Made by a program: the position numbers and the translations under genes. A DNA stretch of 64,000 bases from Trebonia sp963734665 (GTDB lineage Bacteria; Actinomycetota; Actinomycetes; Streptosporangiales; Streptosporangiaceae): the NCBI GenBank assembly GCA_963734665.1, contig CAVTIR010000008.1:248001-312000 (forward strand). The letters run 5' to 3'. The notes below the pieces were generated by a model that was not told where the DNA came from, ran no database searches, and was given only the letters and a program-made list of their open reading frames with translations. Below are positions 7,786 through 16,003 of the stretch, piece by piece (position 1 is the stretch's first letter; every line of letters begins with the position of its first letter).

Positions 7786-8901
7786 ATGGCAACAGACATT
7801 CACGCTGAGCACGTTGGCAGCCTGCTGCGGCAGCCCTGGCTGCTCACGGCCCGGAGCGCCTACAAGGCCGGTGAGGTCACTGAGGGCGAGCTGCGGGCGA
7901 CGGAGGACCGCGCGGCGGTTGAGAACATCGAGGCCCAGCGGTCGGCAGGGATCAGGGTTTTCACCGACGGCGAGGTGCGCCGGACGAACTGGATGACCGG
8001 CATCCTTGAGTCCATCGGCGGGATGAGCCCGGTTCAGACCCCGATGGTCACCTGGCACCGGCCGAGCGGAGAGGTCCCACCGGAGCAAGAGACCGACTTC
8101 GTGATGACGGCGGCCACGTCCAAGGTGTTCCAGAAGGACCACCTGACCGCCGTCGAGGCCGCGTACATGGCCTCGCAGGCACCCGGCCAGTTCAAGATCA
8201 CGATGATGTCGGCGGCGATGGGCGCGATGACGTGGCAGCCCGAGGTCTCCGCGGCGGCCTATCCGGACCCGGCCGAACTGGTCAACGACCTGGTGGCGCT
8301 GCAGGTCGCGGAGGTCGCCGAGCTCGTTTCGCTCGGGACGCGCTGGGTGCAGCTCGACTCGTTGTCGTACAACCAGGTGTTCGACGACGAGTTCCGGGCG
8401 GCAACGCTGAACCCGATGGACCCGAACATCATCCTCGCCGCGTCGGTTGCCGCTGACACCGCGATCGTCAGCGGGATCAAGGCCGCGAACCCGGACGTCA
8501 CCGTCGGGATGCATATCTGCCGCGGGAACAACCGCTCCGCTTACATGGCCAAGGGCGGCTACGAGCCGGTCGCGGAGCAGCTGTTCGGCACCGTGCCCGT
8601 GGACCGGTTCCTGCTTGAGTACGACGATGAGCGGTCTGGCGGGTTCGAGCCGCTGCGCTTCGTCCGGCCGGGGGCGGTCGTGGTGCTCGGCCTCGTGTCG
8701 TCCAAGTCGCCGGTGCTTGAGTCGCAGGACCTGCTGAGGCGGCGGATCGACGAGGCGGCCAAGTACGTGCCGCTGGAGAACCTGGCGCTGTCACCGCAGT
8801 GCGGGTTCGCCTCCACGTCCGCAGGCAACGTGCTGACGCCGGATGAGCAGAAGGCCAAGCTGGCCCTGGTCGTCGACACCGCGGCGAAGGTCTGGGGCTA
8901 G
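7786..8901 (+). CDS. MetE C-terminal-like (cobalamin-independent methionine synthase family) protein
   Basis: 371 residues forming one TIM-barrel of the UROD/MetE superfamily, about half the length of full MetE. Zinc ligands corresponding to those of MetE are visible: His243 and Cys245 (GMHICRGN), Glu278 (FLLEYDDE) and Cys339 (SPQCGFAS). The N-terminal HAEHVGSLLRQPWLL is the folate/homocysteine-site entry motif. It probably transfers a methyl group to a thiol, not necessarily in methionine synthesis. A ribosome site GAGGACGGAAG precedes the ATG. A truncated second copy follows directly. Confidence 0.88.
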   Translation: MATDIHAEHVGSLLRQPWLLTARSAYKAGEVTEGELRATEDRAAVENIEAQRSAGIRVFTDGEVRRTNWMTGILESIGGMSPVQTPMVTWHRPSGEVPPEQETDFVMTAATSKVFQKDHLTAVEAAYMASQAPGQFKITMMSAAMGAMTWQPEVSAAAYPDPAELVNDLVALQVAEVAELVSLGTRWVQLDSLSYNQVFDDEFRAATLNPMDPNIILAASVAADTAIVSGIKAANPDVTVGMHICRGNNRSAYMAKGGYEPVAEQLFGTVPVDRFLLEYDDERSGGFEPLRFVRPGAVVVLGLVSSKSPVLESQDLLRRRIDEAAKYVPLENLALSPQCGFASTSAGNVLTPDEQKAKLALVVDTAAKVWG

Positions 8902-8912
8902 GGGGTATCACG

Positions 8913-9062
8913 GTGGCCGCGCCCGGATCTCGCCACGCTTCCATTCACGCGGAGCACGTCGGCAGCCTGCTGCGTCCCGCGTACTTGCTTGACGCCCGGG
9001 CGCGGCACCGCGCCAGCGAGCTGACCGACGAGGAACTCCGGGAGGTGGACCTGACCTCTTGA
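8913..9062 (+). pseudogene. Truncated tandem copy of the MetE-like gene (first 49 codons)
   Basis: From a GTG at 8913, the frame encodes SIHAEHVGSLLRPAYLLDAR and then ASELTDEELREVD. This matches the start of the upstream MetE-like protein (IHAEHVGSLLRQPWLL, GEVTEGELRATE) and then stops at 9062. About 320 codons of barrel are missing. It is therefore the 5' stub of a second family member, cut off next to the NUDIX gene. Too short to fold as a barrel. Confidence 0.75.
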
Positions 9063-9124
9063 TCTGCTCTCGAAGTCGTGGCCTAATCTCTGGAGCGACA
9101 TCTCCAGGCCAGAGAGGCACCAGG

Positions 9125-9640
9125 ATGAGCACCACCGCGCTCGGCAGGATCGCGTCCGATTTTGAGGAGATGCCGGTGCCCGCCAACGGAGGCGGCTGGA
9201 GCATGGCCTGGCATCCACCGGACGAAGTCCCGGACGGGCAGCCGCACGGAGCCAGTGCCTTCTGCGTGACCGCCAGGGGCAACGTCGTGCTAGTCAGCAC
9301 GGACGGATCGCGCTGGGGCTGGCCCGGCGGCCGTCCGGAGCGCGGCGAGTCATGGGAGGACACGCTCAGGCGCGAACTGACCGAGGAGGCGTGCGCGACG
9401 GTGACCGACGCACGCCTACTCGGGTTCGTCCGGTCGAAATGCCTCAGCGGCCGTGAGGAAGGACTCATCCTGGTCCGGTCGATCTGGCGGGCGGAGGTAA
9501 CGCTGCTGCCGTGGCAGCCGGAGCACGAGATCCCGTTTCGGCGCATGGTGCCAGCCCGCGACCTGGCCAAGCACCTGTGGGTGCGAGACGGTGCCGGGCC
9601 GTTCTACTCCCGCGCCGCCCGGGAAGCGGCACTCGCGTAG
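9125..9640 (+). CDS. NUDIX hydrolase
   Basis: 171 residues from the ATG at 9125, just after GAGAGGCACCAGG. The NUDIX box spans about residues 69-91: G-RPERG-E, seven residues, then REL-T-EE, which holds the three metal-binding Glu residues. The protein hydrolyses a nucleoside-diphosphate-linked substrate; the specificity loop is not recognisable. A short palindrome (TGGAG/CTCCA near 9090-9107) lies in the leader. It follows the broken MetE-like copy on the same strand but is probably separately transcribed. Confidence 0.9.
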   Translation: MSTTALGRIASDFEEMPVPANGGGWSMAWHPPDEVPDGQPHGASAFCVTARGNVVLVSTDGSRWGWPGGRPERGESWEDTLRRELTEEACATVTDARLLGFVRSKCLSGREEGLILVRSIWRAEVTLLPWQPEHEIPFRRMVPARDLAKHLWVRDGAGPFYSRAAREAALA

Positions 9641-9658
9641 GGCCAGCCGTCACGCGGG

Positions 9659-10414
9659 TCATAGGCCGACCGCGGAGCCGTCGATTACCTGGCTGGCTGG
9701 GGGCGCGGTCAGCGTGACGGGAGCGCCGACCGAGAAGGTGAGCTTGCCGGTCCCGTTGCCGGTGTTCTTGGTCTCGACGATCTGGACGATCTGCGGCTTG
9801 CTCGTGTCGGTTACGTACAGCACGCCTTCCTTGGGATTCACGATCGGCAGCACTCGGGTGCCCCCGAGCGTGGTGAGCGTGCCCTTGGTGTAAGTCCCTG
9901 TCAGCTTTTCCGAAGCCAGTTCCTGGGACAGGTTGCACACGCTGGTCATCGAGGACATGCCGCTGGCGCTCGTCGAGGTCTTGATATACCTGCCGTTGAC
10001 GAGCGCGATGATCGAGGACGCATCGGTTCCGCCCTGCGACTTCCAGAACTGATCGGACGGGTTGAAGTAGACAGTCTTGCCGAGAACGATGAGCTTGAAG
10101 CTGCCCTCGCTGCCCTGAGCCAACGTCCCCGCGCAGCCCTGGCCGGGCTTGAGGCCGAGGTTAAGTACTTCACTCTGGCCCGAGTCGTAGACGGTTCCCG
10201 CCATCGTCAGGCTCGACGCGGCCTTGAGGTTGGCCAGGGCCTGCGTCGCCACCTGGTTCGCGGTCAGGCTCGCGAGCGGGTCCGCGGTGGCGCTGGCACT
10301 GGGGGCGGTGCTGGAGCTTGAGGCACTGGTACCGCACGCTACCGCCGCCAGGCAACTCGCGCCCGCCACGGTAACCGCGGCCATCCGGGCGAAGCCCGGT
10401 CGACCATGGAACAT
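9659..10414 (-). CDS. Secreted lipoprotein, LppX/LprG-like, tandem copy 1
   Basis: 251 residues. A basic N-terminus and hydrophobic stretch end in the lipobox LAAVAC, so Cys27 is the likely lipidated residue. A Ser/Thr/Ala-rich linker follows, then a domain beginning ALANLKAASSLTMAGTVYD, resembling the first strands of LppX_LprAFG folds that carry lipids at the outer face of the membrane. Two internal Cys residues may form a disulfide. The GGGAGAA ribosome site and the C-terminus VGAPVTLTAPP-SQV-DGS are shared with the next gene, showing recent duplication. Confidence 0.8.
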   Translation of the reverse strand: MFHGRPGFARMAAVTVAGASCLAAVACGTSASSSSTAPSASATADPLASLTANQVATQALANLKAASSLTMAGTVYDSGQSEVLNLGLKPGQGCAGTLAQGSEGSFKLIVLGKTVYFNPSDQFWKSQGGTDASSIIALVNGRYIKTSTSASGMSSMTSVCNLSQELASEKLTGTYTKGTLTTLGGTRVLPIVNPKEGVLYVTDTSKPQIVQIVETKNTGNGTGKLTFSVGAPVTLTAPPASQVIDGSAVGL

Positions 10415-10530
10415 CAGGTTCTCCCATCAGAGCGTTACCTATTGCTCACAGAGCGTAGGGGAAACTGAAGGCCGCCTGAAAGAGCGCTGGGAAATCGTAA
10501 TGGAACCGTGTGGTACTCGTCAGACTCGGG

Positions 10531-11307
10531 CTACAGGCCGAGCGTGGAGCCGTCGAGTACCTGGCTGGGCGGGGGCGCGGTTAGCGTGACGGGAGCGCCG
10601 ACCTTGATGGTGAGGCTGCCGTAGTCCCCGTCGCTGTCGGGCTTCGACTGGAAGAGCCCTGCGATTTCCGGCTTGGTCGTGTCGGTCACGTACGTCACGT
10701 CGTCATGGGCACCGTCGAGCGGCAGCACTTGAACGCCGTTGAGCGTGGTGACCTGGCCCTTAGTGACGGTCCCTGTCATGCTGCCCAGACCGGGCATCTG
10801 GGTTACGTCACATGCGTCAGCCACCGACTCGCCGCCGTTAGTCGACTCCTTGAGGTACCTGTCGTTCAGGAGCTGGCGGACCCCTGTCCCCCCGGACCCG
10901 GCGACGGTCCCCCACCACGTGCTATCTGGCTTCAGGTAGACGGCGTCGCCGGTCGCAATGAACGTGACGCTGCCCTTGGCGAGAGTCTCGACCGTCCCCG
11001 TACAGCCCTTACCGGGAACGATGCCAATGTGCATGGTGAGGTTAACGTCCGGCTCCCGAACGAGCCCCTCCAGCGTCACGCTCGGCGTGGCCGGGACGCT
11101 GTCACTAGTGCCCGGCTCGCTGATTATCCCGTCAATCGTCAGGCGCGGCGCGGCCTTGAAGTTGGCCATGGCCTCGGCCAGGACCTGCTTCCCTGTCAGG
11201 CCGGCCAGCGGGTCCGGGGGGCCGCTGCAGGCAGCGGCCGCCAGGCAGGTCGCGCCAAGCGCGGCGACCGATGCCATCCGGAGGAAACCCTGCCGACCAC
11301 GCAACAC
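10531..11307 (-). CDS. Secreted lipoprotein, LppX/LprG-like, tandem copy 2
   Basis: 258 residues, GTG start with GGGAGAACC eight bases upstream. Lipobox LAAAAC gives Cys27 as the lipid anchor. It aligns along its length with the gene at 9659: the same N-terminal signal (RGRQGFLRMA), ANFKAAPRLTIDG, GKGCTGTV, LNDRYLKES, TKGQVTTLNGVQVLP and the identical C-terminal block VGAPVTLTAPP. An extra 15-20-residue loop (about 70-90) is the main difference. It probably acts at the cell surface, possibly in lipid or glycolipid transfer (inference from fold similarity). Confidence 0.8.
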   Translation of the reverse strand: MLRGRQGFLRMASVAALGATCLAAAACSGPPDPLAGLTGKQVLAEAMANFKAAPRLTIDGIISEPGTSDSVPATPSVTLEGLVREPDVNLTMHIGIVPGKGCTGTVETLAKGSVTFIATGDAVYLKPDSTWWGTVAGSGGTGVRQLLNDRYLKESTNGGESVADACDVTQMPGLGSMTGTVTKGQVTTLNGVQVLPLDGAHDDVTYVTDTTKPEIAGLFQSKPDSDGDYGSLTIKVGAPVTLTAPPPSQVLDGSTLGL

Positions 11308-11476
11308 CGCGGTTCTCCCATCAGCGCGTTAGACCTTGACGCAAACTGTAGGAGAACGGGATGTTTTCTGCGGGATTTATTAATGAATGTAGCTGGATCG
11401 TGTAACACGCTCCCGTTCGGGATGAGTCGGAAGGGCCAGGGGGCGGAGCGGGTACTGGAGCCCGCCTAGCCCACGG

Positions 11477-11527
11477 GCTCGTTTGCGCAAAAGGCCTCGA
11501 TAGAAGCGCCCGAATGCGCAAACGAGC
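11477..11527. repeat. 13-bp perfect inverted repeat with 25-bp spacer
   Basis: GCTCGTTTGCGCA at 11477-11489 is repeated exactly in inverse at 11515-11527. It sits just beyond the fhs stop codon (11555, leftward gene) and before the lipoprotein promoter. There is no T-run, so it is not a canonical intrinsic terminator; a hairpin that protects or ends the fhs message is possible. Confidence 0.6.
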
Positions 11528-11554
11528 TGACGAAAGGGGCCTAGACGAAGGTGG

Positions 11555-13252
11555 CTAGTAGAGGCCGACTATGTTGCCGTTTTCGTCTAGGTCGATGCTG
11601 ATCGCGGCCGGCTTGCTGGCCAGGCCGGGCATGGTGCGCATGTCGCCGCAGATCGGGTAGATGAAGCCGGCGCCGACGCTCGCACGGACCTCGCGGACCG
11701 GGAGGCGGAAGCCGGTGGGGGCGCCCTTAAGGCTGGCGTCGTGGCTCAGGCTGTACTGGGTCTTGGCGATGCAGACCGGGAGGTTGCCGAAGCCGTTCTT
11801 CTCATAGCCGTCGAGCTGCTTGCTCGCCAGGGGGCTGTAGTCCACGCCGTCGGCGCCGTACACCTTGGTCGCGAGGGCCTCGATCTTCTCCTTCAGCGTC
11901 GCCTCGCTTGGGTACAGGTGGTGGAAGCTGTTCGGCTTGCTCGCGACCTCGGCGACCGCCTCGGCGATCTCGGCGGCGCCCCGGCCGCCGTCGACGAAGT
12001 GAGTGCCGACCGCGGACCTGACCCCCATGGACGCGGCGAGCTCGTGGATCACGTCGCGCTCGGAGGCGAAATCGGACGGCATCGCGTTGATCGCGACCAC
12101 CGGCTCCACGCCGTGGGCGCGGATATTCTCCAGCTGCTTGCGGAGGTTCGCGGAGCCGATCGCGACGTCCTCGGGGTTCTCCCTGAGCATGTCCTCCGGG
12201 AGCGGGCGGCCCGCGACGACCCGGTACTTGCCGGAGTGGGACTTGAGCGCCCGCACCGTTGCGACGACGACCGCGGCGTCTGGCTTGAGGCCTGACGTGC
12301 GGCACTTGATGTTGAAGAACCGCTCGGCGCCCATGTCGGCGCCGAAGCCCGCCTCGGTGACAAGGAAGTCGCCCGTGTGGATGCCGATGAGGTCGGCGAC
12401 GACGCTTGAGTTGCCGTGCGCGATGTTGCCGAACGGGCCGGCGTGCACGAAGACCGGCGTGTTCTCCAGGGTCTGCAGCAGGTTCGGCTTGAGCGCCTCG
12501 CGCATCATGACCGCCGCCGCGCCGGCCGCCTGGAGCTGCTCGGCGGTAACCGGCTCACCCTGCTTGGTGTAGCCGACGACGATCCTGCCCAGTCGCTCGC
12601 GCAGGTCCTTCAGGCTCTTAGCCAGCGCAAGAATCGCCATCACCTCGCTCGCCGCGGTGATGTCGAAGCCTGCCTGCCTCGGGACGCCGTCTCCCGCCGC
12701 GCCAAGGCCGATCACGATGTTCCGCAGGGCGCGGTCGTTGATGTCGATCACCCGCTTCCAGGTGATCTGGTTCAGGTCAAGGCCGAACGGGTTGCCCATG
12801 TACAAGCTGTTGTCGACCATCGCGGCGATCTGGTTGTGCGCGGCGGTGACCGCGTGCATGTCGCCGGTCAGGTGCAGGTTGAGGAGCTCGAACGGGACCG
12901 CCTGGGAGTACCCGCCCCCTGCCGCGCCGCCCTTGATGCCGAACGTAGGGCCCATGGAGGCCTGGCGGATCGAGATCGTGGCCTTCTTGCCGATGTGGCG
13001 GAAGGCCATCCCGAGGCCGATCGTCGTGGTCGTCTTGCCTTCGCCCAATGGGGTCGGAGTGATGGCGGTGACGACGACGTACTTGGCTTTCGGATGGTCC
13101 TGTAGTTCTTCGATGGCTTTAAGGTCGATCTTCGCGACGTGCTCGCCGTGCTGCTCGGTGAGCCATGGCGGAATGCCGATGTCCTCGGCGATTTCGCCTA
13201 TCGGCTTAAGTGTGGCTTGTCGTGAGATCTCCAGTGCGGTTGGCATCGCCAT
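11555..13252 (-). CDS. fhs: Formate--tetrahydrofolate ligase
   Basis: 565 residues from the ATG at 13252, chosen because GGAGG lies nine bases upstream and the length then matches the family (about 555-560). The nucleotide-binding loop TPTPLGEGKTT is at about residues 66-76. TFGIKGGAAGGGYSQ and FVHAGPFGNIAHGNSSV are family signatures. The enzyme makes 10-formyl-THF from formate, THF and ATP in the cytoplasm, feeding purine synthesis and one-carbon metabolism. Monocistronic. Nothing unusual in the active-site segments. Confidence 0.98.
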   Translation of the reverse strand: MAMPTALEISRQATLKPIGEIAEDIGIPPWLTEQHGEHVAKIDLKAIEELQDHPKAKYVVVTAITPTPLGEGKTTTTIGLGMAFRHIGKKATISIRQASMGPTFGIKGGAAGGGYSQAVPFELLNLHLTGDMHAVTAAHNQIAAMVDNSLYMGNPFGLDLNQITWKRVIDINDRALRNIVIGLGAAGDGVPRQAGFDITAASEVMAILALAKSLKDLRERLGRIVVGYTKQGEPVTAEQLQAAGAAAVMMREALKPNLLQTLENTPVFVHAGPFGNIAHGNSSVVADLIGIHTGDFLVTEAGFGADMGAERFFNIKCRTSGLKPDAAVVVATVRALKSHSGKYRVVAGRPLPEDMLRENPEDVAIGSANLRKQLENIRAHGVEPVVAINAMPSDFASERDVIHELAASMGVRSAVGTHFVDGGRGAAEIAEAVAEVASKPNSFHHLYPSEATLKEKIEALATKVYGADGVDYSPLASKQLDGYEKNGFGNLPVCIAKTQYSLSHDASLKGAPTGFRLPVREVRASVGAGFIYPICGDMRTMPGLASKPAAISIDLDENGNIVGLY

Positions 13253-13356
13253 GTCGGGTAACCTCCGGCCCCAGTGACGGATGTCTTTCCGCGATTGTTG
13301 CTCTAGTTTGTCCGCCATCCATCGGGGGCGGGGCCTAAACCGTGGCATAAATGTTA

Positions 13357-14133
13357 TTAATAACGCACAATGGGCGAGCGCATGACCATAGTGGCGGAGC
13401 GCTTGGCCTGCGTATCGGCTTGCGTCTCGGCGAACCGCACGTACAGCAGGGTGGCGTCATCGCGCAGGTCACCGCCGACATGGTCGAACAGGTCGTCCCG
13501 CAGGAGCTCGGGCAGGCGGTCGCGCCCGTGCTCGTCCGCGCACGGTTGCGGGTTTCGTGCGCTGAGGGCAGCGGCGCGCTCTGCCAGGGGGTAGGGGCGG
13601 CCGTGATCGTCGTAGGCCTCGCTGACCCCATCGGTGTAGAACAGCACGCTGTCGCCCGGGCAGACGCCGAGGAGGTCGGCGTGAGGCGAGTAGCCGCCCA
13701 TGTCGAGCAGGCCAAGCGGGGGTGACGCCGGCAGCGCGTCGAGCAGCGTCGCCTGGCCGCCGCGCAGCATCAGGGGCGGCGGGTGGCCGCAGCAGACGAT
13801 CTGGGCTTCGCCGCCGTCACCGTTCGGCACGGAGACGAACTGAGCGGTGACGAACTCCTCGCCGTCCGCGGCGTTGGCGACGAACGCGTGCAATCGCGCC
13901 GCGACAACCTGCAGCGGGTCCGGGTGGGCGGCGATCTGGCGAAAGGCGCGGGTGACTTCGGCCGCGGTCCGCGCGGCGCGCGGGTCGTGTCCCATTACGT
14001 CACCGATGAGCAGGCGGACAGCATTGGGAGCGACGACGGCGCAGGCGATATCGCCGCCTGCGAGGTTTCCGGCACGGGGGCCGCAACCGTTCGCCGTCGC
14101 CGGGCGGGTAGCCCACGAGAAGGCACAGCGCAT
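13357..14133 (-). CDS. PP2C/SpoIIE-type serine phosphatase
   Basis: 258 residues comprising essentially only the catalytic domain. LAGGDIACA and LLIGDVMGHDPRAA are the first two metal-site motifs, and VLFYTDGVSEAYDD and RDDATLLYVRF supply the later acidic ligands. Such enzymes usually dephosphorylate anti-anti-sigma factors in partner-switching pathways and carry N-terminal PAS, GAF or response-regulator domains; none is present here. The sequence before LAGGD is short and unconserved, so the start may be imprecise. No sigma or anti-sigma partner is adjacent. Confidence 0.85.
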   Translation of the reverse strand: MRCAFSWATRPATANGCGPRAGNLAGGDIACAVVAPNAVRLLIGDVMGHDPRAARTAAEVTRAFRQIAAHPDPLQVVAARLHAFVANAADGEEFVTAQFVSVPNGDGGEAQIVCCGHPPPLMLRGGQATLLDALPASPPLGLLDMGGYSPHADLLGVCPGDSVLFYTDGVSEAYDDHGRPYPLAERAAALSARNPQPCADEHGRDRLPELLRDDLFDHVGGDLRDDATLLYVRFAETQADTQAKRSATMVMRSPIVRY

Positions 14134-14370
14134 GTGTCCGCCCGAGGTAAGAGAGGGGGTCCCGATAGGGATCGGCTGTTACTTTACGGCAATCCCTGTT
14201 GCCGTCCGTGCGGAAACAACAGCGCCGTGCGGCAGATTTTTCGCAAGCGGGCCGGCTGCAGCTGTTAACCGTCCCTGTTTGCTCCCTTTTCCCAGGAGAA
14301 ACGTTAATCAATCATTTAACCGATAAATGTCACCGCTGGGCGGATTTGGCGCGCGGCCCCGGACCGGCCT

Positions 14371-14410
14371 GGCTCGGTCCGGCTCGGTCCGGCTCGGTCC
14401 GGCTCAGTCC
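14371..14410. repeat. Four tandem copies of a 10-bp unit
   Basis: GGCTCGGTCC occurs three times and GGCTCAGTCC once, back to back. The array ends six bases before the stop codon of the M56 gene (leftward), that is, immediately downstream of it. Copy number may vary by slippage; no regulatory role is evident. Confidence 0.85.
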
Positions 14411-14416
14411 GAGTTG

Positions 14417-15364
14417 CTAAGCGGGCTGGCCCTGCGCCAGCTCGATGAGCTGGTGGAGGTTGCGGGCGGCCTCGAGGGCGGAAGCGCCGGAGACGGCCAC
14501 GAGCAGGACAGCGGCGGTGAGGAGCAGCAGGGACAGCCCGGCGGGCGGGGCGAGCAGTGCGGCGACGCGGCGCGGAACCGGGCCGGGCCGGGCCGCGCGC
14601 CCCTCCTGGGTAATGAGGCCGAGGGCGGTCATGGCTGCATCGCGGTCCGGCGGGGCGGCGGCGGTGGCGAGCGCGGCGTGGGCGATGGCGCGGGCGGTCA
14701 GCGCACGGTCGCCCGTCTCCGCCGCCGCGCGCTCGTCGGCCCAGCGCTCGATGGCGTAGCCGACCTCGGCGGCGACGGGGCGGAGCAGCGGGTTGGCAGC
14801 GGCGGCCAGGCGCGCGACCGAGGTAAACAGGTAGTGCGAGTTCCTGGCGTGCGTGCGCTCGTGGGCGAGGAGGACGTCCCGCTCGGCGGCGGAGAGAGCG
14901 CGGAGCATGCCCTTGGTGATCACGATGCGGCAGGGCCAGCCCGGGACCGTGTAGGCATCGGCGACGGCGTCCTCGGTTACCACGATCTCGCCCGCGCCGG
15001 GGAGCCTGCTCGCGTGGCGGTGCGCTCGCGCGATCGCGGAAGTGCGTCGCCACGCGGCCTTGCCTGCGGCGGTGGCCGCCAGCGCGAGCAGCGCGCCGGC
15101 GGCGATCGCCACCGGGACGGAAACCGCGTCGCCGCTCGCGATGGCCGACCGGGAAAGATGCCCGATCGTTTCGATGACGGGGAGGCGGATCAGCGCGGAC
15201 AGCGCGAGCAGGCCGAGCACGGCGCTTGACGCGAGGGCGAGAGCGAGAGCGCTGACGGCGAGCAGCCAGGTCGCGGCCTTCGGCGGCAGCCTGTCGGCGA
15301 GTGACCTGGCAGTGACGGCCGCGAGCAGCGGGATCACCAGCGGCAGGTAGATCGCTACGTGCAT
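14417..15364 (-). CDS. M56 family (BlaR1/MecR1-like) membrane metallopeptidase
   Basis: 315 residues. Three N-terminal membrane helices (about 1-22, 33-60, 80-100) precede a cytoplasmic zinc peptidase domain with LLAHERTHARNSHY (HExxH) and the downstream Glu of ERWADERAAA. A last helix near 280-298 follows. There is no extracellular penicillin-binding sensor domain, as in most actinobacterial members. It lies directly downstream of a BlaI repressor gene (5-bp gap). The expected role is signal-dependent proteolysis that relieves BlaI repression; the signal is unknown. Confidence 0.88.
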   Translation of the reverse strand: MHVAIYLPLVIPLLAAVTARSLADRLPPKAATWLLAVSALALALASSAVLGLLALSALIRLPVIETIGHLSRSAIASGDAVSVPVAIAAGALLALAATAAGKAAWRRTSAIARAHRHASRLPGAGEIVVTEDAVADAYTVPGWPCRIVITKGMLRALSAAERDVLLAHERTHARNSHYLFTSVARLAAAANPLLRPVAAEVGYAIERWADERAAAETGDRALTARAIAHAALATAAAPPDRDAAMTALGLITQEGRAARPGPVPRRVAALLAPPAGLSLLLLTAAVLLVAVSGASALEAARNLHQLIELAQGQPA

Positions 15365-15369
15365 CGCAG

Positions 15370-15765
15370 CTACCCGCCTTCGCCCAGCATCTTGCGGACG
15401 AGTTCTTCATCGCTTTCCGACAGGGTCGAGACGAACCTGGCCAGGACCGCCTCGCGGTCGGCCTCCTCGTCCAGGACCCTGGCCATCCGGCGGGCGGCCA
15501 GGCCCGGCGAGTCGGCGACAGGGACATAGCGGTAGGAGCGGCCCGACTTGCGCCGCTCGAGGACGCCCTTGGCGTGCAGCCGGGTGAGGATCGTCACCAC
15601 GGTGGTGTAGGCGAGATCGCAGCCGATCCGCGCCCTGACCTCGCCCGGTGACAGCGCGGCCCCGCCGCGCTGCAGAACCTCGAGGACCGCGGCTTCCAGT
15701 TCGCCGGCGCCGCGCCGGCCCGGCACGGCTGCCGCGTCGCCGGCTTGATCAACTCTGTCGCGCAT
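15370..15765 (-). CDS. BlaI/MecI/CopY family transcriptional repressor
   Basis: 131 residues. The winged helix includes LEAAVLEVLQRGGAALSPGEV, the recognition segment LAYTTVVTILTRLHAKGVLERRKSGRSYRYVP (strongly family-typical), and a C-terminal dimerisation helix with SDEELVRKML. The M56 peptidase follows in the same operon, the standard BlaI-BlaR arrangement. A CTAC-N6-GTAG palindrome just upstream is a likely auto-operator. No beta-lactamase is nearby; the adjacent divergent gene is an undecaprenyl-diphosphatase, so cell-wall control is a reasonable guess. Confidence 0.92.
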   Translation of the reverse strand: MRDRVDQAGDAAAVPGRRGAGELEAAVLEVLQRGGAALSPGEVRARIGCDLAYTTVVTILTRLHAKGVLERRKSGRSYRYVPVADSPGLAARRMARVLDEEADREAVLARFVSTLSESDEELVRKMLGEGG

Positions 15766-15797
15766 CGGCTGCCATCCGCCCCCTTCGTCGGCTATCC

Positions 15798-15813
15798 TCT
15801 ACGGGTCTGTAGA
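15798..15813. promoter_or_regulatory. Probable BlaI operator palindrome
   Basis: TCTAC-N6-GTAGA is a perfect interrupted palindrome about 35 bases upstream of the blaI start, followed by another GTAG at 15818-15821. BlaI-type repressors bind TACA/TGTA-like dyads with similar spacing. It lies in the 238-bp gap shared with the divergent undecaprenyl-diphosphatase gene and could serve both promoters. Confidence 0.5.
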
Positions 15814-16003
15814 AATTGTAGCGCGCAGGTGGTTGGCATGCACTGTCTCGCCAGCCACTCCGCAACGAGCCGTCGTGCGTCGGCGGTAGTGTGGTCGGTC
15901 GTCAGCCTGGCCGCCAGAGCTGGCGTGGCGGGTCGAAGTCGGCCGCATTCGTTCGGGATTATCCTGCTTTTTCCACCTTGGGATCAGAAAGGGAGGCGCG
16001 CTG

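Noticed and set aside
14316..15527. 403-residue Arg-rich leftward frame
   Set aside because: Out-of-frame shadow of the M56 and BlaI genes.
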